64,000 nt of DNA, taken from the NCBI GenBank assembly GCA_910574455.1, contig CAJSYZ010000005.1, forward strand, positions 2,976,001 through 3,040,000, in the 5' to 3' direction. Source of the stretch: Trichaptum fuscoviolaceum (lineage: Eukaryota; Basidiomycota; Agaricomycetes; Hymenochaetales; Trichaptaceae). The notes beneath the pieces were generated by a model. The model did not search any database, had not been told where the DNA came from, and saw only the letters and a list, made by a program, of their open reading frames with translations. This document shows positions 33,929 through 42,907 of the stretch, in pieces; positions within the stretch are counted from its first letter, which is position 1, and the number at the start of each line of letters is the position of its first letter. The translations under genes and the position numbers were made by a program.

Positions 33929-34360
33929 TGAGGAACGGGAACAAAGACAACGGGTCGGGTTAGTTGCGTGACCGGAGTAGCCGGTTCACACGCGATAATA
34001 ACTTGTGTTAGTCGCGTCATGTAGACCGTGAGAAAATCAACTTACCTTTCCCCAACCACGACGTGCGAGAGCGTGAACGGGAACGAGTCTGACGTCTGCG
34101 CTGTTGCGCGTGCTTTAGGACTCGTTTCTTCTGGCGAACTAGTTTGTTTCTTGTCCTCGGGCTTCGACTACGACGGCGCGCGACATTCTTACGGGTGCGC
34201 AAGACTTTTACGGACGTGCAAGAGTCCAGTTTGTTTCTTGTCTTCGGACTTCTCGCGAGCGACGATTGCGTTGCGCACGCAGAAGACATACTACGGACGG
34301 TTGACTGGAGTCCGCGCATAGGCGCGTGCTACTGGTCGACTTAGTTCTTTCGACGGAACG
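33929..34360 (+). repeat. Repeat unit R, partial copy
   Basis: Begins TTGAGGAACGGGAACAAAGA and ends at CTTAGTTCTTTCGACGG; parallels 37228-37660 and 62610-63003. It carries GTAGCCGGTTCACACGCG and two TTTCTTGTCTTCGG segments. It directly abuts the captured ING fragment. Confidence 0.75.
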
Positions 34361-35045
34361 ATGACCACGGGCCTCGACGGCCATCGATTACCTCCGACGC
34401 GCGCGCGGACTATGCGCAGACTCTCGACTCCCTCCCTCTGGACCTCTCCCGCTTTGCCGACCTCCGCGAGCTCGACGCCGTGCTCACGTCGACCGTTACC
34501 TCTTTAACCTCGAAAATCTACAAACTGATTGAGCTCATTGAGACCCGCTCAGCTTCGACCGAGGAGAGACTGTGGCTGCTTGGAGAGATTGCGGATGAGG
34601 CGCATAAGGTGCGCCCAGGAGCGGAGGACAAGATACATATCGAGATGACGGGCTGCAGACGAGCTTCGCAGGCAATCATCATACCTCAACAACCCCGTCA
34701 CCACCCTTCCCAAATTCCAGCCCCATCTGCTCGTCAAAAAGACGACGTACCCACATGTGAGCGCGAAGGCGTACTTGATGCCGACAAACTATGAGACAGG
34801 ACGAAGGCGGCGTGCACAATATAACAACGCCAGCGCTGGAGGATGGCTTGGCATTTCCGATGGAAGCCCAGACAAAAAAAGGAGAGTCTTGCAGGAGGAA
34901 GGTTTGGACTACGCAGGAGGAAAATCTCCGAGAAAGGAGAAGACGGGTGACGGCGGTCAACAGCGACCACGGGGTGGCCCTCGTCCAAAGAAGTACGTTC
35001 GCTGGCCTGTTGTAATTTTACACATTGACTCACAATATCTTCAGA
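34361..35045 (+). pseudogene. Captured fragment of an ING-family (PHD-finger chromatin reader) gene
   Basis: In one frame: DYAQTLDSLPLDLSRFADL, RELDAVLTSTVTSLTSKIY, then ERLWLLGEIADEAHKVRPGAEDKI. This is the N-terminal ING domain of fungal Yng2/Pho23-type proteins. Near 34650 the frame changes and continues as ADELRRQSSYLNN, KKTTYPHVSAKAYLMPTNYE and TGRRRRAQYNNASAG, the linker before the PHD finger. The PHD finger itself is absent, and downstream of 35045 the similarity ends after KSPRKEKTGDG...RPRGGPRPKK. The fragment is thus truncated and probably frameshifted. ING proteins bind H3K4me3 in histone acetyltransferase or deacetylase complexes. Its position within a hAT-like element suggests transduplication of a host gene. 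Confidence 0.75.
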
Positions 35046-35846
35046 ACTGACCGGTTACCATCGCCGTCTGATCTCCTATCAGCGCGCATGTGCAAGACGG
35101 TCCCATCCCGGCATCACCACCACTACACTTTCCCCTTTTGGCCGAAAACATCGCCCATAACTCGGGCTTGATTCAAGCCTTCACAAAACCAAGAACACCT
35201 TCGTCTTCGTCTTCCCGAGGGCTTTCCTATCGTCCAGCTTTTATTCGATTCAGCGCAAAACTCATCAATCGCCAGCACCATCTTTGGGACAGCCAGGGTA
35301 GCAGCAACAGATGATAGCTCGCCGCCTGCACACCCCATTTGGGCTGCACTTTCATCTGCTGCTTGCTCACCCTGGTGATTCCTGGGGCTTGCTCACACAA
35401 AGAAGCACTTGTCCAGGGAGGGTCCCCATGCCCAAGACCTGTAATATCTCACACACGTCGAACTCACCCCAGGGGATCCGTGTAAGTGAGCCTTCATCCA
35501 CATGAAGGCTCATTGAGTTTGACGGCTCTCACTGTGTCTTATCCTTTACTGGACTTGGTTGGGTGTATGGTGGTTTAGACTGCTTGACTTCGCGCGAAAG
35601 CACAAAGCCAGGCAGTTATACCATTAGCTCAACAGCTGACTTCTATGCTGTGGCACAAGGAGTCCCTGTGGGTCGGGTGCGGCTGAGGCCATCACCCGGG
35701 CTGTTGAGCTAGTTGTTTCATTCATGAGCTACATCTCCATGTCTGAGGACAGGAGTAACCCGTAAGGGCAAGTCAAGGCTGAGGCCATCGACTGGGCTAT
35801 TGAGTGAACAATATTGCACAGTATCCTCATGGCCTACTGCAAATAC
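35046..35846. other. Non-coding part of the hAT-like element
   Basis: No gene supported. At about 35630-35715 a segment begins TTAGCTCAACAGC and ends GCTGTTGAGCTAG, so it could form a hairpin; GGCTGAGGCCATC occurs twice (about 35682 and 35779). I see no known family. Confidence 0.4.
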
Positions 35847-36856
35847 TGTTACGACCTGGGGGGAACCTGGGGGCCGGGGCGTGTTAGCGGCTTCCGGGGC
35901 AAGGCCTGGGAGAGCGCGCGGCAGCGGAGAAGGCGAAGGGGAACCGTTAAGGACGCTACAACGCCAACGGAGTCGCGCGGGGAGCGGGGCTACGGGGGCG
36001 AGACGCAAGGGGGCTCAAGGCGAGGACGGGACAGAGTCAGAGTCGAGGCGGGGAAGGCAGAGTCGAGGCGCGGGGAGACAGAGTCGAGACGCGGGGAAAT
36101 GCCAAGCGGGATTCTGGCGGGAATCTGGATTCGCGCGGGAATCTGGATTCGTGCGGGAATCTGGATCCGGGCAGGGCTTGCAGAGCGGGAATCGTTCGGG
36201 ACTTTGGCGGGAATCGCAGAGCGGGATTCTGGCGGGAATCTCAGAGCGGGATTCTGGGCAGGACTCAGAGCGGGATTCGCAGAGCGGGATCCGGGACAAG
36301 ACAGAGACAAGAGAGCCAGAGAGCAGGCGTGCTCAGGACGGGAGCAGAGAGCTCAGGATAACCGGGATCTCAAGGCAACACTTCTGTATCAGGAGGAGGT
36401 TCCCTAAGGAAGCACTCGACAAGTCAGCATTGTAAAACTACACTAGAGACAAGACAGAAACACACCTAAGGAAGCACTCGACAAGAGGACAAAAGTGAGT
36501 GCTCCTTACGGTGGCGACAGGTATTTATCTACTGGGCAGAATCTACAGGGAACGGGCATGCACAAACGCGCAACTAACTAGTTACACAATCTTGCGGGCG
36601 AAGGCCTCGCATACAGTGACGTGAATCCGGGATTCGGGATTCGGTGCGGGAACGTCTGGGCAAGATCTAAGGGAACGAGCGTGAAGCATGGTCAAGTGAA
36701 ACAAAGAGAACTAAAGGAATGTAATTGTGCGCGAGGTATCAAGCTGGCGCACAGGCAGCGGGGTAACGAACGTGGGGGGCGGATGTAATGCATACATCGT
36801 CTCGGGATAAGTTGCAGGCAACTTCTGGCGTGGATCAGGGTCGCGGGAGATCGACA
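35847..36856 (-). repeat. Second LTR family, probable solo LTR or relic
   Basis: The block begins TGTTACGACC and its likely end is GAGATCGACA, the same terminal words as the main LTR. Inside it shares the CTAAGGAAGCACTCGACAAG direct repeat and ATTTATCTACT with that LTR, but most of the sequence differs, and it has a G-rich GCGGGAATCTGGATT tandem repeat at 36110-36260. I could not find matching target duplications, so the exact ends are uncertain. Confidence 0.5.
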
Positions 36857-36914
36857 GGGACCAACTTCGAAGAAGCCGGTGCTTCGATGTCGTAACGAAG
36901 CCTAATCGCGAGGC

Positions 36915-37855
36915 GCGCTGTAACACCTGGACTGCGTCCAGTGTTCGTACGACCGTGACGCCCGCCGGACACAGCAGAGGCATCCGGACGGAATCCGGGT
37001 GCATACACCGGACACCGGACGAGCAGAAAGACTCCCGGCCGACACTCGAAGCCAAATAGCGAAGGGAAAACTGAACCTGAGCACGAGTAATTGAGCATAC
37101 AAGACAAAGAGCTCACCGGCGATCACACAACGGACAATGCGATGGGTGGGCGAGCAAACGAGCTTGCGGGATATGCGTCCGGCCGGACACTTAGAGTGTG
37201 GCGACGTGCGCGAGTGGCGTGGGAAACGGGTTGCCAATTGAGGGACGGGCACAAAGACAACGGTTCCGGGGTAGTTTGCGTGGCCGGAGTAGCCGGTTCA
37301 CACGCGGTATTTACCAGGCATAGTCGCCACCTGTAACACCGTGTGAAAATTTACTTCATTTTCCCTACCATCACGACGTGTGAGCGAGAGCGAGAATCTT
37401 GCGGCGGCGACGGTGTCGACGGACGGGGCTCAACAGCCTCACGGATTTCCTCTGTTTTCTTTCTGTTTCTTGTCTTCGGGCTTCGACTACGGCGGCGCAC
37501 GAGTTTTACGGACGCGCAAGAGTTAGTTTGTTTCTTGTCTTTGGTCTTCGAGCGAGCGACGGTTGCGTGGCGCACGCAGAAGACATACTACGGACGGTTG
37601 GCTGGAGTCCGTGCATAGGCGCGTTCTGCTGGTCGACTTAGTTCTTTCGACGGAACGACGAGCACGGGCCTCGACAGCCATCGAATCTCTCGAGTGACAC
37701 GCGCGAAGACTCCGTCTTACGGACGACGGGGGCCGTTTAGTTATTACATTAGTTTTCTTCATTGTTTCTCCTCTTCTTTCTGTCTTCTTTTACTACTCTT
37801 TTATTCTCCGGGTTTCTACACATCCCACCCCCTTTGTACTTATTATACTTTCAGC
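36915..37855 (+). repeat. Repeat unit R, fullest copy
   Basis: About 940 bp from TGTAACACCTGGAC to the pyrimidine-rich stretch ending TTTCAG. Related copies: 30782-33477 (interrupted), 33929-34360 (partial) and 62610-63003 (partial). It contains GACAATGCGATGGGTGG, GTAGCCGGTTCACACGCGG and CGCAGAAGACATACTACGGA. Short ORFs within it overlap on both strands and are not supported as genes. Confidence 0.7.
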
Positions 37856-38089
37856 GCGCGGGGCAGGGCGACTAAGGACGGGGTTCGAGTCCTTGCGGAC
37901 AATGAGATCAATCCCGCACACGGGGTGGCGGGAATGTGGTCTGCGGGCCGGGACAGGACGCTACTAACGAGACTAGTTGGCTGGCACGTGCGTGGCCAGG
38001 CCAATCACCTGGGGCTATCTCGAGACGGGGTTAGCATCGAGGAGCGGGGAGGCTAAGGGGTTTCCCTTGGACAACGGGAAACTCGCGCG

Positions 38090-38545
38090 ATTCGCGACGG
38101 GATCATGCAGGGAATCTGGTTCGGGTTTCGACCGGGAATCGAGTTCGGGTTTCGACTGGGAATCGAGTTCGGGTTTCGACCGGGAATCGAGACAGGGTTT
38201 GACCGGGAATCGTAGCGGGAATCTTTCGGGAATCAGAGCGGGAACTTAGCTGGGGTTGCGATGGGAATCGCAGCGGGATCGAAGGCGGGAATCCTGCGGG
38301 GGATTTGTGCAGGGATTCGAGACGGGACGCGAGGCGGGAAACGAGCGGGTTTTCGACTGGGATCGTGCGGGGGAAAGGAGCGGGATTCCAACCGGGAAGC
38401 GAGCGGGGTTTCTACCGGGAATGAGCGGGGGAGTCTGGCGAGACTCTAGTCGGGAAACGAGCGGGGGGAGTTTGGCGGGACTCCAACCTGGACGAGTGGG
38501 GGAGTCTTGACGGGACTCCAACTGGGAACGAGCGTGGGTTGCGGG
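38090..38545 (+). repeat. G-rich imperfect minisatellite
   Basis: Degenerate tandem units of about 20-22 bp built around CGGGAATCGAGTTCGGGTTTCGAC, then looser GCGGGAATC/GCGGGAC words. The plus strand is strongly G-rich over the C-poor units. A CTATGG hexamer-type microsatellite follows at 38873-38930. The remaining 38546-39290 is G-rich, with no gene I can support. Confidence 0.75.
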
Positions 38546-39475
38546 ATTGTCAGAGAGGACACTTTGACAGCGTTCGCGGCGAGGCGGGATTCCTGGCGGG
38601 GCAGGCTGTGGACGAACAAGGGCAGGTCGAGAGGCACAGGATGTCGAAGGGGTTAGCTAGGGCACCGTGGCAGGACGAGCGCGGGACAGGGTTCGTGACC
38701 GGGCAGGATTGCGGGATAGCAATCCTTGACCGCTGTCGTATTGGCTTACTCAAGGCCAGACAGAGGTCGGCTTGGACGCAGTGGATCAATCTCCTAACTG
38801 CACTTCATGACTGTGGACGCGAGGCCGGGATCTGGTATCCGGGCATAGTCGAGAACCTACGAGGTCTGGGATAGCTATGGCTATGGCTATGGCTGTGGCA
38901 GGCTATGGCTATGGCTGTGGCTATGGTGAGTGACTTCGGGACTATGGCGAGGTACGGGGTTCGCTGGGGCGGGGAACAGAGCATGACGGGAGCGGGGAGC
39001 GAGCGGGGGATCATCCTAGAGTCGGGGGAACGACGAGGCGGGCTAGGGATGGATCGAGACGCGGGGACGAGGCGGGGGACTGACGAGGAGACGTGGGCGA
39101 GGACAAGCAGGGGCGAGGAGGTCGTAGCGGGGCGGAACTCTTAGCAGGAGAATGCATGGCGAAGCAGAGGTTCTTCTGGGATCAGAGAGCGGGGGATCCT
39201 TTCGGGGATCTAGCCAAGGTCGCGATTTCGGGTTTCAGCATACCGGGTTCTGTTCGGGATTGCCTTAGACATGTTGGGGTCCTGGGGGATCCCGACAAAT
39301 ACCTGCGGGTGCTAACAGGTACCTGCAATACCTGCAGGTAACGGGTGCGGGTGCACCTGGATCCGTTTCCCACGGATCCGGGTCGGATCCAGGTATTGAT
39401 TTTTTTTGCACAGGTACCTGCACTTGCAGATCATGGGTACCTACGGGTGCACCCGTGTCATGCTCTAGTCTGAAC

Positions 39476-39808
39476 CATGGCCACAACTAGCCAGACTAGG
39501 TATGCCAGGCGGTTGCGGGTTGTCACCTTGAGGTACTAGTTGATCAATGAGTGGTTGTTGGTAAGTGAATGTACGTGTGCCATGGCGGGTTATTGTAAAT
39601 GAGTGTGCATATGCATGCGTGGTTGCCGAGGCAGTGGTACACTATAGGTCACGTGATTGAGGGATTGTACGGGGGTTTGTGTGAGTTGGGAAAGAGGTTT
39701 TGCAATGGGAATCCAATGGCGGGATTCTCCCTGCGAGATTGCCTGCTCATGTCGGGATCCTTGGCGGGAAAGTGCAAACAATAGGAAAAGAAGCCCAGGA
39801 TCTCGACA
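39476..39808 (-). repeat. Old diverged gypsy LTR, right piece
   Basis: Starts CATGGCCACAACTAGCC and ends GGATCTCGACA. It continues the LTR piece at 33478-33734 if the hAT-like element and one GTCTGAAC are removed. It shows the same excess of transitions relative to the young LTR copies. Confidence 0.85.
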
Positions 39809-40604
39809 GTTCCCCCACGGTTGTAACACTCCCTAGTATTTCCCCAGAGACTGTTTACACTCTGCAGCCCACATGTACCCCTACAGTTGTAACACCAATT
39901 ATACATGGGACTGGTGTAGACATGCAGGAATCTAGCAGAATAATAATATCTATAGCTGATAAAATACATAAGAATTGTTTTTATTTAAAACGAAAGAAAC
40001 AAAACAATTACAAAAGTTATTTACATTAGTCTGAGTTGAACCCGTAGCCTGTTGGATAGGTTACAAAGCAGGAAGGGTTCCGCCTGCCAACCTTTACCAG
40101 AGTTGGGGAGCTAAACCCATTGACCCACTTGCCCAAGTAATTAAAAGAGTCAGTTATCATATATATCATATGACAATCCTCGTAAATTTACTAGATAAGA
40201 TATTATACATTTCCAGCAATACTATTATTAATTGAAAGGAACCAAACAAGATAATCAACAATAAGAAATATATTTAAAAGGTATACAGGATAATGCTTCA
40301 GTACAGAAAGGTATAACATATCTATAGTATCTAAAAAAAAGTTACGTATAACTTTTCTGAACCACAGACACCTTAATGTGAACCACTGTATAGCTGCATA
40401 TAGTTACGTAAGGCAGAGCTGTACTACCGAGAGCTGAAAATGTGAGGAGTAGCAAGCTAAAACCTGTAAGTAAAGGTGTAAAGTTACGTACAAAAGTTGC
40501 GTAACAAGTTACGTAAAGACAAAAAAGTTACGTATGTTCCACTAAAGTTGCATAAAGCATGCAAAACCTCAAAGCTCGAATACTTGTCGATAAATGCTGT
40601 CATA
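39809..40604 (-). repeat. Right long inverted repeat of the 11.5-kb element
   Basis: Reverse complement of 29154-29937 plus 30745-30762, 796 bp, nearly identical by eye. Ends at TGTCATA beside the duplication GATCGC. Confidence 0.9.
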
Positions 40605-41155
40605 GATCGCACCTAAGGAAGCACTCCACAAGAGGTCAAAAGTGGGGTGCTCCTTACGATGCCTACAGCTATTTATCTACTTCGTAAAGACTGTATAGTT
40701 AATCTACGCTAAATGTCCTTGCGCAATGCGCACCTATCTACTACAAACGATACATGCTACGACCGCACTGCTAGGCATGTCTATCCCGTCTCTCCAGATG
40801 GCTACGGCCTGTCCGTGGACGTCAGCGTCCGGTCCGGGGCCGCGACTAGCCAGACTAGGTATGCCAGACTGTTGCAGGTCGTCACCTTGAGGTACTAACG
40901 GATTAATGAGCGTATGTTGATAAGTGAATGTACGTGTGCCGTGGCGGGTCGTCGTAAATGAGTGTGTGTATGCGTGCATGGTTGCCGGGACGGTGGTGCG
41001 GGATAAGTCACGTGAGCATGGGATCGTGCGATTCGGGAATGAGGTTTCGCGCGGGGAATCCAATGGCGGGATTCTCCCCGCGGGTTTGTCTGCTCATGTC
41101 GGGATCCTTGGCGGGAAAGTGCGGGAAATGAGAAAAGGAGCCCGGGATCTCGACA
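40605..41155 (-). repeat. 5' LTR of gypsy copy 2, right piece
   Basis: Continues the LTR begun at 28881-29153, starting with the duplicated GATCGC. Ends ATCTCGACA at 41155; then comes the CGGAC duplication. It differs from 19657-20209 at about one position (T/C in CGTCTTTCC versus CGTCTCTCC). Confidence 0.93.
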
Positions 41156-41160
41156 CGGAC

Positions 41161-42318
41161 ATGTAATTTCTGAATACTCGTTCTTTGTCATCAGAGTCCT
41201 CCTTCGGCTGATACTCGCGAAACGGGACATAGTCGAATTCGCCTTCCAACGCCGGATTGTCCACCAAATTCCGGATCACTTCCAGAGGATCCCAATACCA
41301 TACATCATATTCTTTCCTCTTCCATGACTCGGTGTTCTCGTTTGTCGCCTTTTGGCCATTGTCGTCCGTGTAGAAGTTACTAAAGGACTTCCAAGACACA
41401 TCACCGACTTCCGTAGCGTCAATGACGGTGTACAAATTTTGTGCGTCTCCATCAAGTAGCGAACTAGTTATACCTAGATCCGAGTCATTGTCAGGCTCTG
41501 TCGTATCCAATTCGGAACATCCGCCAGATTTTACATTCTCCGCCACCTGAATCAGCTGATAAGCCTTCATGATTCCGAGAATTTTTGTTATGTTCCCAGC
41601 AGACATTTGCTCTTCCCGATACAGAAAATCTGCGAGCTCGAAATCTGCTCTGCATGAATAGGGAAACCAGACATTAGACACAGGTTTGTTTCGCGGAACG
41701 GGTGGTTCTTCATTTTCTAAGGAAATTCCTGCCGCATCGCATGGCGTGGCTGCACGGTGTCAGGTGTCAGAGTACTGCAGTAAACCGGGGACAATAAACA
41801 TGACACGCACCATTCAAGTATCTGTGATACACCTTCAAGTTATCCTCGCTCTCCTTATAATCTCCAATGTCGGAGTCCAAATCTTCAGAGGATGCGCTAC
41901 GGCCATCACTTCCGGTGACAGAATGATGGGACAGAGAATCAGCTCCGTCTAAATCTTGAAGCAGCTCGTCTCGGCCTATGCTAAGCATCGAGATATCCTG
42001 CGTAAGTATAGAGATGTCGTAATCGTAACTTGAAGAGCCGCAGCCCATTTTATCTTCAAGTTGACCCTCGACCCGGAGTTCGGGGGAGTTCGAGATACTT
42101 TTAGGTTCTGGAACTTGTGCGGGTCGAATGGGTGATGAATCATAACCATAAGCAGCAGGTCCTGATGCAAATGATGATGGATGAGCTGAGTATTCATGTC
42201 TTGTTCTTGCGGATTGATTCTTAAACCTTCTGTCGCAGTCGGAGAAGGTACATCGAATGGATGGGGGGAAGAAATCAGTAAAATGAACGGGTTTGGGCTT
42301 TCGCCGTGTTACCGGCAT
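41161..42318 (-). pseudogene. Plavaka-type transposase, N-terminal piece
   Basis: Starts at ATG 42318 (MPVTRRKPKPVHFTDFFP). A C2H2 zinc finger follows at once: CTFSDCDRRFKNQSARTRHEYSAH (C-x4-C-x12-H-x5-H). Then comes an acidic, serine-rich linker ending VYHRYLNG. After an intron at about 41810-41755 the second exon reads PCDAAGISLENEEPPVPRN, FELADFLYREEQMSAGNI, DVSWKSFSNFYTDDNG and EYDVWYWDPLEVIRNLVDNP, then FDYVPFREY and RVFRNYMS, where the gypsy element is inserted. All these match the N-terminal order of Plavaka transposases. The ORF is intact up to the junction. The zinc finger probably recognises element ends (inference). Confidence 0.88.
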
Positions 42319-42907
42319 CGACTTGGATGCAACCTATAGTAGTACCTATTAGCAACTTGAAGTCGACTTTTGACTTACTTCGACTTTTGACTTACTAAGT
42401 TAGAACATGAATCCCCAGCCTCAGGCTGAAGCTGTCAACTTGAACTTGAAGTAGCACTGGCAGCGAATCGAGTTCGCCAAGGTGGACTCGCGTAGTAGGA
42501 GCTAGTAGTAGTCTACCTGGCAGATTTGCTAGTAGTACGGTAGAAGGCTGCGGCTGAGTGCCTTGACTCACTGACTGCCAGTTCCAGTGTCAGGCTTGCC
42601 GTCTCGGTCGCCGGAATCCGAGTCGGAGTGCAACTTCAAGTTGAAGCCTGCCAGTGCCAGTCTGAGTGAGCCTGAGTGCCAGTGCCAGCGCCAGTGCCAG
42701 GTACCGCCGTGACTCAGGCTCGCTCACTGGCACTCCGAGTCACTGCCAGCCTGAGTGCCAGTGGCAGGCTGGCAGTGGGCGTAAATTTTCCTTGAATAGG
42801 CGCCCTCATCTTCAACTTGAACTTTAACTTGCACCTTTGACTCTGAGTCGACTCACCATCGATATTCATAGCACCTGCCAGTGTGCCCCTATTACTACTG
42901 CACAGGA
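42319..42907. other. Divergent promoter region of the Plavaka element, repeat-rich
   Basis: About 590 bp between the oppositely oriented transposase and partner genes. It is full of ACTTGAA/TTCAAGT words and of CACTGGCAG/CTGCCAGTG words in both orientations (42470-42780), which may form hairpins. No gene. Promoters for both genes must lie here, but I cannot point to a TATA box. Confidence 0.5.

Larger units (their letters stand above)
33735..39467. mobile_element. 5.7-kb hAT-like element with captured ING gene fragment
   Basis: An exact 8-bp duplication GTCTGAAC lies at 33727-33734 and 39468-39475. The ends are TAGAGCATGACACGGGTGC inverted to itself at the right. TA-starting short TIRs with 8-bp duplications are the signature of hAT elements. 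Subterminal regions (33760-33910, 39290-39460) hold many AGGTACCTGCA words in both orientations. There is no recognisable hAT transposase, so the element is probably non-autonomous. Inside are partial and full copies of repeat unit R, an ING-like gene fragment, a second LTR family and a G-rich minisatellite. Confidence 0.9.
29154..40604. mobile_element. 11.5-kb element with about 800-bp inverted terminal repeats, inserted in the LTR
   Basis: GATCGC at 29148-29153 is repeated at 40605-40610 (6 bp; 7 if the adjacent A is counted as target). Ends begin TATGACAGCATTTATCGACA in inverted orientation. The inverted repeats are 29154-29937 continuing at 30745-30762, and 39809-40604, and look nearly identical. 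The arms are rich in TTACGTAACTTT words, plausible protein-binding sites. The centre is a mosaic: solo-LTR-like insertions (29938-30744, 31108-31618), a mariner-like MITE (32555-33177), repeat unit R, an old diverged gypsy LTR and a hAT-like element (33735-39467). Without these nested inserts it would be about 3.8 kb. No transposase gene was seen. Superfamily not assigned. Confidence 0.85.
19392..41155 (-). mobile_element. Ty3/gypsy chromovirus, copy 2 (full length, interrupted twice)
   Basis: The element is flanked by CGGAC at 19387-19391 and 41156-41160. Its LTRs are 19392-20209 (818 bp) and 28881-29153 joined to 40611-41155 (273 + 545 = 818 bp). After removing the two insertions (20341-23934 and 29154-40604) and their duplications the element is about 6.7 kb, normal for a chromovirus. 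Gag, protease, reverse transcriptase, RNase H, integrase and a chromodomain are all present on the minus strand. LTR halves compared by eye differ at about one position, so insertion was recent. It interrupts the Plavaka transposase after RNYMS, and collapsing CGGAC restores the frame. Confidence 0.93.

Noticed and set aside
35800..36435. Two long plus-strand ORFs with RAGIWIRAGIW-type repeats
   Set aside because: They arise from the GCGGGAATCTGGATT tandem repeat in an LTR-like block; all frames are open because of the repeat, not because of coding selection.
38539..38874. 111-residue ORF after the minisatellite
   Set aside because: No motif, G-rich repeat context, and no splice or start context to support it.
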